DNA of 64,000 bases, taken from assembly GCF_052118845.1 (NCBI RefSeq), contig NZ_JBQKGJ010000004.1:100962-164961 (forward strand), written 5' to 3'. The DNA is from Bilifractor sp002394235 (GTDB lineage: Bacteria > Bacillota > Clostridia > Lachnospirales > Lachnospiraceae). Below the pieces are notes generated by a model. The model worked only from the letters and a program-made list of their open reading frames with translations. It was not told where the DNA came from and did no database searches. This document shows, one piece after another, positions 34,629-43,825 of this stretch (its first letter is position 1; each line of letters starts with the position of its first letter). A program made the position numbers and the translations under genes.

Positions 34629-35340
34629 TGTGGACGGCACGCTGGCGGATTCGATGCGGTACTGGGATCATCTCGCGGAGGATTATCTCGGCGGTCTGGG
34701 CATTCATGCATCCCGGGAGGATCTTGCGCCGATCGAAACCATGACAATGTCCGAAAGCTCGGCGTATTTCATTCACAGATACAGTCTTGCGAAAACGCCC
34801 GGAGAAGTGATGGAAGAAATGTTCGCTCTGATACGAAAGCACTACGAGGAGGACATTCCGCTGAAGGAGGGAGCCGCCGCTTATCTCCGAAGCCTCCGGG
34901 AACGGGGTGTGCGCATGTGCGTCGCAACGGCAAATGACACCGCGCTTTCCAGGGCGTGTTTCCGGCGGAACGGAATTCTGGAATATTTTGACTTTTTTGT
35001 GAGCTGTGAGGAAATCGGCAGGGGAAAGCGGGATCCGGACATCTATGATTTCTGCAGGGAGAAAATGGCCGATGAGACAGGCACCTCTCTCCTGCCGTCC
35101 GATGTGGCGGTGTTTGAGGATGCTGCCTATTGTCTGGAAACCGCTTCAGGTGCCGGGTATTATACCGTTGCGATGTTCGAGAGCAGCTATGAAAAGGACT
35201 GGGACAGAATCCGGGGGATTGCTGACGAATCCTATGTGAGCTGGAACGACGCGATGCAGCAGGCTGGCAGAATACCGTGTGATAAGGCGGAAGGGCGCGG
35301 TGTAATAGTCTGCCAGAAAATACAGCGTGATAAGCTGTAA
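34603..35340 (+). CDS. HAD family phosphatase in thiamine operon
   Basis: The 245-residue cytoplasmic HAD hydrolase of the beta-phosphoglucomutase-like class shows DVDGTLADSMRYW (nucleophile Asp), a helical cap, the CVATANDT motif II, GKRDPDIYDF with the motif III lysine, and VFEDAAYCLETA motif IV. GGAGGAACAG precedes the ATG inside thiM, so it is cotranslated with ThiM and TPP-regulated. A role in dephosphorylating a thiamine intermediate is possible; a generic housekeeping phosphatase is the alternative. Confidence 0.88.
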   Translation: MRKKYAIFDVDGTLADSMRYWDHLAEDYLGGLGIHASREDLAPIETMTMSESSAYFIHRYSLAKTPGEVMEEMFALIRKHYEEDIPLKEGAAAYLRSLRERGVRMCVATANDTALSRACFRRNGILEYFDFFVSCEEIGRGKRDPDIYDFCREKMADETGTSLLPSDVAVFEDAAYCLETASGAGYYTVAMFESSYEKDWDRIRGIADESYVSWNDAMQQAGRIPCDKAEGRGVIVCQKIQRDKL

Positions 35341-35436
35341 ATACGTGATGCGAGTGGCTTTGACGGATGTATTGTAAGAAGGTGGAGAAATGCTCCCTGG
35401 AAAGTCAAAAGTACACAGCGTGAAAAATGCAAAGAG

Positions 35437-35532
35437 ATAAAACACGCTGCGCGAGTTTTATCTCGCTATCGCGACGCTCGCCGCACACGAATACTTCACA
35501 TTCGGCTGCGGCTCACTGTTCGCGTAAAAAAA
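35437..35532 (+). repeat. Family B 96-bp repeat, copy 2
   Basis: Differs from copy 1 (17364-17459) at one position in the TTCGCATTC/TTCACATTC block. Its poly-A end is again the T-run of a minus-strand terminator, that of the malic enzyme gene. Confidence 0.9.
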
Positions 35533-35583
35533 GGCTGCCGCAGCGATGTGATCCGTACAGGAAAACAAGCTGCGGCAGCCTTT
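35526..35583 (-). terminator. Terminator of malic enzyme gene
   Basis: On the minus strand AAAGGCTGCCGCAG pairs with CTGCGGCAGCCTTT around a loop of about 23 nt, followed by a T-run. Confidence 0.85.
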
Positions 35584-35620
35584 CTGACTGTGTCAGAATA
35601 TTTGTGTCAAAATATTATAT

Positions 35621-36793
<1,173 letters not shown>

Positions 36794-36994
36794 TTGATTA
36801 TCCTCCATATATGAATATGAATTTATGAATATGAATTGAAATTGTTACCGAATAAGAATTGCTGCTGTACAAAAATATTGGTTATCGTCAAATTAATGGT
36901 TATTGTGTGGAAACCGTTACCGTACAGAATTTGTCCAGCCGCAATATGCCTTCCGGAACAGGTTACCACTCCGGAGGCATTGCTGTAAAGGAAA

Positions 36995-38125
36995 TCAGTA
37001 ATTGCCGGCGAAGAATTTGGAATCTTTGTTGACCTGATATCCCTCAAAGTATTTGCTGAAGTCCATGTGCAGGTAGGAGCAGAGGTTGCTGAGCTCTACC
37101 ATGGTATTGTCGTTTACCGGAATACCGTTTTCTCTTCTGTCTTTTTCTGCAAAAATTTCTTTTTCTCCATGCGTATAGATCTGTTCCTGACCTTCTGCCT
37201 TCGGGCTCTCACGAAGTCTCTGAAGGTAATCGGAGAAGTTCTTCTTGATGGCTTCCGCATCTCCGAAGAAGGCGGGATTGATCGCGATGAAGCCATGGCA
37301 GATTCCGGTTTTATCCTTGAAGGTGCAGCACTGATCCGAGTTCACGCCGTTTGAGAGGATGGAACTGAGGATTTCGCAGACCATGCCCCATCCGTAACCC
37401 TTGTGGCTTCCGGTCAGAGGATCATTTCCACCAAGCGGCATGATGCCGCCGCCCTTCTTTGCTACGATATTGGACAGAACGGTCGGCGCGTCGCTGCACG
37501 GATTACCGTTGGCGTCGAGAGCCCATCTTTCCGGAAGCGGTTTTCCGGCTTTATTGTACATCTCCAGCTTTCCTCTGGTGACAACTGTTGTAGATGCATC
37601 GAAAAGGAAGGGGAACGGGTCGGCAGGAACGGCAACCGCAATCGGATTGGAGCCGATCATTGCCTTTCTTCCGAACGTGGGAACCATGATCGCCTCAGAG
37701 TTTGTCGCGGCGACACCGATCAGTCCCTGGTCACTTGCCATCTTTGCGTAGTATCCGGCAATTCCGAAATGATTGGATTCGCGGACGGATACGATTCCGA
37801 CACCGGTGGTCTTTGCCTTCTCGATTGCCTTATTCATTGCAAAATAAGCATTGAGCTGGCCCATTCCATTATGTCCGTCAATAACTGCGGATACGGGTGT
37901 CTCAAATACAACTTCGGGCTTTGCGGTCGGATGAATTGTTCCCTTTTCAATTCCCTTGTGGTAGCGGACCATCCTCTGCATGCCGTGGCTTTCAATTCCG
38001 TAGAGATCAGCGGTCAGCAGAACATCCTTGATGATTTTTCCCTCTTCATCGGAAAATCCGAAATTGTGAAAAACATCGGCGCAAAAACGATTCAGTGTTT
38101 CATAGCTCCATTTAACGTACCCCAT
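36995..38125 (-). CDS. Malate/L-lactate dehydrogenase family oxidoreductase (Ldh_2)
   Basis: This is an NAD(P)-dependent dehydrogenase of the second malate/lactate superfamily, acting on malate, lactate or related 2-hydroxy acids. The 376-residue product from the ATG at 38125 (AAGGAG upstream) has ADLYGIESHGMQRMV with the catalytic histidine, DGHNGMGQLNAY, VRESNHFGIAGYYA, NSEAIMVPTFG, GSNPIAVAVP and GSHKGYGWGM. The divergent FadR-type regulator and a palindromic operator at 38168 lie just upstream. Its pairing with malic enzyme favours malate as substrate. Confidence 0.93.
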   Translation of the reverse strand: MGYVKWSYETLNRFCADVFHNFGFSDEEGKIIKDVLLTADLYGIESHGMQRMVRYHKGIEKGTIHPTAKPEVVFETPVSAVIDGHNGMGQLNAYFAMNKAIEKAKTTGVGIVSVRESNHFGIAGYYAKMASDQGLIGVAATNSEAIMVPTFGRKAMIGSNPIAVAVPADPFPFLFDASTTVVTRGKLEMYNKAGKPLPERWALDANGNPCSDAPTVLSNIVAKKGGGIMPLGGNDPLTGSHKGYGWGMVCEILSSILSNGVNSDQCCTFKDKTGICHGFIAINPAFFGDAEAIKKNFSDYLQRLRESPKAEGQEQIYTHGEKEIFAEKDRRENGIPVNDNTMVELSNLCSYLHMDFSKYFEGYQVNKDSKFFAGNY

Positions 38126-38167
38126 TGTACTGCTCCTTCTGGTATATTTACCATGATTGTTGCTTTG

Positions 38168-38182
38168 ATTGGTAATACCAAT
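38168..38182. promoter_or_regulatory. FadR/LldR-type operator palindrome
   Basis: ATTGGTAATACCAAT is a perfect palindrome about one base centre and matches the TTGGT-N-ACCAA pattern bound by LldR/PdhR-like GntR regulators. It lies 43 bp before the malate/lactate dehydrogenase start, with the FadR-type regulator gene divergently placed, so that regulator probably binds it. Confidence 0.8.
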
Positions 38183-38485
38183 ATAACACCGCACATATTG
38201 AAATTCAATGATGATTTCCCGGATGAACAAGACAAAAACAGCGACTGTGACCGTCTGCGTTCTGCCCGGGATCCTGGAAGCTGAAGATCAATGAGAGTAA
38301 GGAAAGCCCGAGAAGGACGAACGGAGACATGCCGGAAATGAAGCTCCCAAAGGGCCCCGAAACGAAAAAACAGAAGGAGCTCTTCTCGAAATCGGGAAAT
38401 TTTGTGGTAATATAAGTAAGCGTAGAGGATATGAATCTAAACAGAAAATATGTAAACCTGCATGTCCTGCAAGGCAGGGCGTCAC

Positions 38486-38585
38486 AGATAATATTCTGCG
38501 AAGCACGGAGCAATCCGCAGCTTATACAGTGTGTGACGCGGGGACGTATACAGTTTGTGGCACGACTTATCGCATGGGGGTTTAT
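38486..38585 (+). repeat. Dispersed repeat family A copy
   Basis: GCGAAGCACGGAGCAATCCG, CAGCTTATACAGTGTGTGAC and TATACAGTTTGTGGCACGAC are reverse-complement forms of the blocks at 1385-1440 and 4170-4200. It fills the region just before the FadR-type gene. The preceding stretch 38190-38480 shows no gene. Confidence 0.6.
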
Positions 38586-38620
38586 TGTATAAAGACAGGA
38601 TGTAAAACGGGGAGAAACAG

Positions 38621-39361
38621 ATGACAGAGCAGGTCGTTTTTCAAAAAGTAAATAAAGAAGATGCGGTGAATGATATACTCGATCAGATCATAAAGGCAAT
38701 CGAAGATGGCCTGCTTCATGAGGGAGATGCGCTCCCCACGGAGAGGAAGATGGCGGAGCAGATGGCTGTGTCCCGGCCGGTGGTGCGTGAGGCACTTCAT
38801 TCTCTCCGGCTGCTCGGCATCATTCATTCGGTGCAGGGGGGCGCGAATTATATTACAGACGACTTCAATCAGTGTATGATCACACCGCTTACGCTTCTGT
38901 TCCGGATGAACCGGAGCACAGTAACGCAGGTGCAGCAGCTGCGTTCTTCACTTGAAGTGGAATCCGCCTCTCTTGCGGCCGAAAAATGTACCGAGGAGGA
39001 CACTGCCGAGCTGGAATGGTATCTCAAAAGGCTGGACCAGGAGGAGAATGACCGGGAGCGTGCGTCTCTTGACCGGGAGCTTCATCTGAAGATCGCCTCA
39101 ATTGCGGATAATCCCATGATCTATCAGGTACTGTGCGCATCCTCCGTATTGATTGAGAACATGATCACGGATATCCGGGCTCTGGTCATGCAGAAGGAAA
39201 AATCCACAAAAGGCATTGATCAGGAGCACCGGAATCTGGTTCGGGCGATAATGTCGCACGATACGCGGGATGCTCGACGTCGGATGAACGAGCACATGTG
39301 GACGGTGACCGGCTATGTCAGAACGATTGAAGAGAATAAACGTTCCTGCGGGGAAGGCTGA
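38621..39361 (+). CDS. GntR/FadR family transcriptional regulator
   Basis: The 246-residue cytoplasmic regulator has an N-terminal winged helix (DQIIKAIEDGLLHEGDALPT, RKMAEQMAVSRPVVREAL, LRLLGIIHSVQGGANYI). Its C-terminal FCD ligand domain, all helical, carries metal-site-like residues (LDRELHLKIASIADNPMI, later DQEHRNLVRAIMSHD). FadR-type regulators of this branch often sense organic acids such as lactate or pyruvate. Its divergent position relative to the dehydrogenase, and the palindrome at 38168, suggest it controls the malate cluster. Confidence 0.92.
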   Translation: MTEQVVFQKVNKEDAVNDILDQIIKAIEDGLLHEGDALPTERKMAEQMAVSRPVVREALHSLRLLGIIHSVQGGANYITDDFNQCMITPLTLLFRMNRSTVTQVQQLRSSLEVESASLAAEKCTEEDTAELEWYLKRLDQEENDRERASLDRELHLKIASIADNPMIYQVLCASSVLIENMITDIRALVMQKEKSTKGIDQEHRNLVRAIMSHDTRDARRRMNEHMWTVTGYVRTIEENKRSCGEG

Positions 39362-39488
39362 TATATTTACGTCCTTTACGAAGCCTCCATCACAGGAAAT
39401 GCAGTCAATGAAAATCTAAAACGTAAATTCAAAATGTAAAATCAAAACGTAAATCAAGGGCGATGACAGATGTGGGCCTATTTTTATT

Positions 39489-39941
39489 TTACGGGGAAGT
39501 GTGAACCGGTACCGCCCTCTGCTCCACGCTGGTTGAGAAGACGATCTGGGTCTTGGTGCGGCCGAATTTCTGGAGCTCATTGATGAAATGATCCAGTTCT
39601 GTCGTACTCTGGAACATGACCTCGATGAGCATCGAGTAATCACCCGTCACACAGTTGCACTCCACCACGTTCGGGATCGACTTGATATAGGGATAAAACT
39701 CCGGTTTCTGATTTGGTTCGACCTCCAGATTGATGAACGCTTTGATATGATAATCCAGCATCATAGGGTTGATCTGTGCGTGATATCCCAGGATCACGCC
39801 CTGTTCCTCCAGCTTTTCCAGCCTTGCAGAGACGGAGGGCGAGGACAGAAAAACCTTTGCTGCCAGATCTTTGAGAGGAATTCTGCCGTCTTTCTGCAGG
39901 ATATTCAATATCTTGATGTCGATGGCATCCAGCTTTTTCAA
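39489..39941 (-). CDS. Lrp/AsnC family transcriptional regulator
   Basis: The 150-residue product has an N-terminal HTH (LDAIDIKILNILQKDGRIPL, AKVFLSSPSVSARLEKLEEQ) and a C-terminal RAM ligand-binding domain (VVECNCVTGDYSMLIEVMF). Such proteins sense amino acids. I choose the TTG start at 39941 because GGAGGTG lies 6 nt before it, inside the longer frame that would begin at ATG 39974. It faces away from aspartase across a repeat-filled gap, so control of aspartase by this regulator is plausible but unproven. Confidence 0.9.
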   Translation of the reverse strand: MKKLDAIDIKILNILQKDGRIPLKDLAAKVFLSSPSVSARLEKLEEQGVILGYHAQINPMMLDYHIKAFINLEVEPNQKPEFYPYIKSIPNVVECNCVTGDYSMLIEVMFQSTTELDHFINELQKFGRTKTQIVFSTSVEQRAVPVHTSP

Positions 39942-39960
39942 AATTTCACCTCCACGAAAT

Positions 39961-40140
39961 CCATCCAAATACATAATTCAGGAAAAAATTCCATCTATAA
40001 AATTCAGAAAAGAAGTTCATCCATGAAATTGAGGAAAATAATCCATCTACAAAGAAATTGAGGAAAATAATCCATCTACAAAATTCAGGAAGAAAATCCA
40101 TTCACAAAACAGAACAGCAATCCATCCGTGGAATCCAGGG
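39961..40140. repeat. Degenerate tandem repeat, ~26-30 bp, about 7 units
   Basis: Units begin CCATC and continue (ta)CAAAATTCAGGAAAAAAT with variation; left ends are near 39961, 39991, 40019, 40043, 40072, 40098 and 40122. Two adjacent units share ATTGAGGAAAATAATCCATC exactly. The array lies in the leader of the Lrp gene. Units are contiguous, without unique spacers. Confidence 0.8.
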
Positions 40141-40144
40141 AAAT

Positions 40145-40226
40145 AGAAAAAGAGGCACCGGCTGATCTTTTCAGCTGGTACCTCTCTGTACTGCCCTAAT
40201 TATAAACCTTCCGGCGTCAGATGCAA
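40145..40226 (-). promoter_or_regulatory. Promoter running straight into a terminator, upstream of lrp
   Basis: On the minus strand TTGCAT (40221-40226), 16 bp, TATAAT (40199-40204) is a strong promoter. About 7 nt after the expected start, AGAGGTACCAGCTGA pairs with TCAGCCGGTGCCTCT (40151-40185), followed by TTTTTC. Transcription would end after about 50 nt unless it is antiterminated. The region then continues through the tandem repeat into lrp. Confidence 0.65.
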
Positions 40227-40337
40227 GTGAGAAGTTTACAAACGGCTTTATATTATTCGTCATAACGGAAATTAACTTTATTTATTTCGTGAGAACGCCC
40301 TGGATTTCTTCTCTTTCAATCTTTTCAACTTAAGATA

Positions 40338-40366
40338 TTTACATCGGGTTTTCAGGGTGCTATTCT
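40338..40366 (+). promoter_or_regulatory. Probable aspartase promoter
   Basis: TTTACA, 17 bp, TATTCT, about 90 bp before the aspA start codon. Confidence 0.6.
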
Positions 40367-40454
40367 CGCGTCATCCGGAAGGACAGTCGGTGAAGACGTC
40401 CGAAAAGTTTAATGAGTGCTCAAATTTCATTCAGGACATTTGGAGGGAAACATC

Positions 40455-41891
40455 ATGGAGATTTTTGAGAAGATCGCAGCAGGAACTCGTCTGGAAGCTG
40501 ATTCCATCGGCACACTGGAGGTGCCGGAGGATGCCTATTACGGAGTGCAGTCTCTTCGGGCAAAGAGGAATTTTCCGATCACCGGCACCGGACTCCATCC
40601 CCTGTTTATTCGGAACCTGGCGAGAATCAAGCTCGCGGCGGCCGAGACAAACAAGAAAAGCGGAAAGCTGAAGCCGGAAAAGGCAGATGCCATCGCAAAG
40701 GCATGCCGTGAGATCATGAGAGGCAGGCTTACAGAGTCTTTCATCGTGGACGGAATTCAGGGCGGAGCCGGAACCAGTGCAAACATGAACGCGAATGAGG
40801 TTGTGGCCAACAGGGCAATCGAGCTGCTTGGAGGCAAAAAAGGCGATTATTCCGTCATTCATCCAAATGATGACGTGAACATGTGCCAGTCAACCAACGA
40901 TGTGATTCCGACATGCGGCAAGCTGACTGCTCTCGATCTTCTCTCCGTCCTTGACGGTGAGCTGGAAGCGCTTGCAGACAGCCTCTCTGAAAAATCTGAA
41001 GAATTTGATCATATTCTCAAAATCGGACGCACACAGCTCCAGGATGCTGTCCCCATGCGTCTCGGTCAGACCTTCCATTCCTATGCATCGATGGTTTCCA
41101 GAGACCGCGATCGTCTTCTGCATCTCAAGAAAGAACTCTACACGGTGAATATGGGCGCGACAGCCATAGGTACCGCGATCAATACCTCCGATTTTTATTT
41201 TTACAATATTGTCCCGACACTTGCAAAAATCACCGGTTATCCGCTTACGCAGGCAGCGGATCTGTTTGACGCGACCGAAAATCTCGACAGCTTCGTGACG
41301 ATTTCCTCCGGACTGAAAACCTGTGCGGTTGACCTCTCCAAGATGTGCAATGACCTTCGTCTGCTCTCCAGCGGACCACGGGCGGGAATCGGCGAGATCT
41401 CTCTTCCGGCGATGCAGAACGGATCTTCGATCATGCCCGGAAAGGTCAACCCGGTAATTCCCGAGGTTGTGACGCAGGTGGCATTTGAGGTCGCCGGCAA
41501 TGATACGACCATCACCATGGCAGCAGAAGCCGGGCAGATGGAGCTGAATGCGTTTGAGCCTGTTCTGTTCTACAATCTGTTTGACTCTGTTTCTGAGCTG
41601 ACGCACGCGGTGAACACGCTGCGTGTGAACTGCATCGATGGAATCACAGCGAATGAGGAAAGATGCGGGGAGCTTCTGAATGCAAGCGTTGGAATTGCCA
41701 CTGCTTTGAATCCGTATATCGGATACAGGAAAGCCGCGGAAATCGCAAAGAAATCCCTGAAGACCAGCGTGCCGGTGAAGGAGCTGGTGCTTCAGGAAAA
41801 GCTGATGACAGCAGGCGATCTCGAGCAGGTGCTTGATGCCTACAGTCTGACGTCAATCCATACGGGAAGAACCGCAAGCAGCGCAGTCTGA
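40455..41891 (+). CDS. aspA: Aspartate ammonia-lyase
   Basis: Aspartase converts aspartate to fumarate and ammonia. The 478-residue product has DSIGTLEVPEDAYYGVQSLR, QGGAGTSANMNANEVVANRA, the substrate motif DDVNMCQSTND, GRTQLQDAVPM and the fumarase/aspartase signature GSSIMPGKVNP (flexible catalytic loop). GGAGGGAAACATC precedes the ATG at 40455. With the malic enzyme and malate dehydrogenase nearby it fits a C4-acid fermentation block. Confidence 0.95.
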   Translation: MEIFEKIAAGTRLEADSIGTLEVPEDAYYGVQSLRAKRNFPITGTGLHPLFIRNLARIKLAAAETNKKSGKLKPEKADAIAKACREIMRGRLTESFIVDGIQGGAGTSANMNANEVVANRAIELLGGKKGDYSVIHPNDDVNMCQSTNDVIPTCGKLTALDLLSVLDGELEALADSLSEKSEEFDHILKIGRTQLQDAVPMRLGQTFHSYASMVSRDRDRLLHLKKELYTVNMGATAIGTAINTSDFYFYNIVPTLAKITGYPLTQAADLFDATENLDSFVTISSGLKTCAVDLSKMCNDLRLLSSGPRAGIGEISLPAMQNGSSIMPGKVNPVIPEVVTQVAFEVAGNDTTITMAAEAGQMELNAFEPVLFYNLFDSVSELTHAVNTLRVNCIDGITANEERCGELLNASVGIATALNPYIGYRKAAEIAKKSLKTSVPVKELVLQEKLMTAGDLEQVLDAYSLTSIHTGRTASSAV

Positions 41892-42004
41892 AAACGTGAT
41901 AGACGAAAAGTCCGTAAACAGGAGCGGGGCCTGAACCAATACTGATGAGAAGGGCCGCAAGCAGCACAGGCCTGGCCAGGGAAGGTGGGAGGGACCGCGG
42001 CTGC

Positions 42005-43333
42005 TCAGCTCCTGTCGAAAACGATCGAGAGAACCACAAAGATCAGGAGCAGGAAGGGATAGAATAAATAAGGAATGATCGATACGGTGGAGACTCCGGA
42101 GAGGCTGGCTGCAATCAGAAGCTGCGCGCCGTAGGGGATAATGCCCTGAAAGATGCAGGAGCAGGTGTCCAGAAGGGACGCGGTCTTCTGCGGCCGTATC
42201 TGATATTCGGTGCTTACGGTTTTTGCGATAGGCGCGGCGACGACGATGGCAACGGTATTGTTTGCTGTCGCGATATCCATCAGGCCGGTAAGAAAGGCAA
42301 TGCCGAACATGGCACCCCGCTTGCTGTGGGAAAATTTCCGGATCAGCTCCAGGATCGCCTCAAAGCCTCCGTACTCTTCCATCAGCGCGCTGATGGAGGC
42401 GACAAGAATGGTGACGATCATGGTTTCGAACATCGACGATGTGCCGGTACCCATGGAGGAAAACGCGGTGGCAAAACTGAGTTCTCCGAGCAGACCGCCC
42501 ATGATCAGGAACAGGAGAATCCCGACTCCAAGGACAACGAAGACATTGGTTCCGAGAAGGGCCATGACAAGAACCGCAAAATATGGGAGCGCAAGGCCGA
42601 ACTGGAAAGGATAATTTCCGAGTTCGGCTTTTCCGCCGTTCAGGGCAATGACGCAGAGAATTGCCAGCGTGAGTACGGCGGCCGGGAGGGCGATCCGGAT
42701 ATTCGCGCGGAATTTATCCTTCATCTCAACGCCCTGTGTCTTGGTGGCCGCAATCGTCGTGTCGGAAATGAAGGAGAGATTGTCTCCGAACATGGCACCG
42801 CCCACGACGGTACCGACACAGAGAGGCAGGTAAAACCCGGCTGTTTTTGCGACGGAAGCGGCGATCGGCACCAGTACGGTTATCGTGCCGACACTGGTAC
42901 CCATTGACATGGAAATCAGGCAGGCAATGACGAAAAGACCGGGAATGGCAAATCGGCCCGGTATGATATTCAGAAGCAGGTTGGCGGTACTCTCCACTCC
43001 GCCCGCCTGGTTGGCAATTCCGCTGAAAGCGCCTGCCATCAGGAAAATAAAGAGCATGATCGTGATGTTGTCATCGCCGATTCCTCTGGCGCAGATATGG
43101 ATCTTCTCATCAAAGGAAAGAGAAGGATTCTGGAGAAAGGCGACGATCAGCGCCAGACCAAAAGCCACGACGACAGACATGATATAGAAGCCCATTTCTC
43201 CCTTAACAGGGTGGATATATTCAAAATAAATACCAGATCCCAGGTACAGGACGAGAAATACCAGGATGGGGATGAGTGCCTTTGGGTTTGACTGCTTCTT
43301 CCTGTGATTTGCAGTGTTGTTTTGTTCAGACAT
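42005..43333 (-). CDS. NhaC family Na+/H+ (or malate/lactate) antiporter
   Basis: The 442-residue protein has about 11-12 helices: KALIPILVFLVLYLGSGIYF, ICARGIGDDNITIMLFIF, the NhaC motifs SMGTSVGTITVLVPIA and GAMFGDNLSFISDTTIAAT, and ATANNTVAIVVAAPIA in the second half. Family members exchange protons with sodium, some together with malate and lactate (MleN). The C4-acid context favours a metabolite-linked antiporter but the sequence alone cannot decide. Confidence 0.9.
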   Translation of the reverse strand: MSEQNNTANHRKKQSNPKALIPILVFLVLYLGSGIYFEYIHPVKGEMGFYIMSVVVAFGLALIVAFLQNPSLSFDEKIHICARGIGDDNITIMLFIFLMAGAFSGIANQAGGVESTANLLLNIIPGRFAIPGLFVIACLISMSMGTSVGTITVLVPIAASVAKTAGFYLPLCVGTVVGGAMFGDNLSFISDTTIAATKTQGVEMKDKFRANIRIALPAAVLTLAILCVIALNGGKAELGNYPFQFGLALPYFAVLVMALLGTNVFVVLGVGILLFLIMGGLLGELSFATAFSSMGTGTSSMFETMIVTILVASISALMEEYGGFEAILELIRKFSHSKRGAMFGIAFLTGLMDIATANNTVAIVVAAPIAKTVSTEYQIRPQKTASLLDTCSCIFQGIIPYGAQLLIAASLSGVSTVSIIPYLFYPFLLLIFVVLSIVFDRS

Positions 43334-43450
43334 TTTCTTTCTCCCGAAATAAGTTAATGGTGAATACGAATATTACAGATACAGGTTTACCGATACGGGT
43401 TTACAAATACGGATATATTAATAATATTTCATAAGGAGGCGATGTTCAAG

Positions 43451-43480
43451 AAAAACGGCTGTTGTTCCAGCCGTTTTTTC
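43451..43480. terminator. Hairpin with T-runs on both strands
   Basis: AAAAACGGCTG pairs with CAGCCGTTTTTT around TTGTTC. It lies between two divergent genes (NhaC minus, sulfatase plus), so it is not at a 3' end. It could attenuate the NhaC leader or end an unseen small transcript. Confidence 0.65.
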
Positions 43481-43630
43481 ATGAATTTTTCCTGATATTC
43501 AGCATTCTTTGGCCAGTACTTTCAGGACTTCGTACATCGACAAATTCCGGTAAAACTGTTATGATGGTTCGTTGTCAAGTTAAAAGTGTTGAATCACTGG
43601 GTTAAATCATTGCGCCAGACATGTTAAATC

Positions 43631-43771
43631 TGCCATAATGCAGAAGGCCACGTGAAAAATCTGCCGAAATGCAGAAGCTTACGTGAGCAAGCTTCTGAAA
43701 CGCAGAAGCTCACGTGAAAAATCTGCCGATATGCATAAGCTTACGTGAGCAAGCTGCTGAAACGCAGAAGC
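43631..43771. repeat. Tandem repeat of ~30-32 bp, about 4-5 units
   Basis: Alternating units contain ATGCAGAAGCTTACGTGAGC and CTGAAACGCAGAAGCTCACG, so a 62-bp double unit is present about twice. It sits 55 bp before the sulfatase start. The rest of 43334-43630 shows no gene. Confidence 0.8.
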
Positions 43772-43825
43772 TGAGCAGAAAGAATTTGTCTATGCACATA
43801 ACAGATGTCTGGAACGGAGGAAATT

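Noticed and set aside
39961..40140. Possible CRISPR array
   Set aside because: Units are contiguous and degenerate, with no unique spacers of constant length, and no cas genes are nearby. It is a minisatellite.
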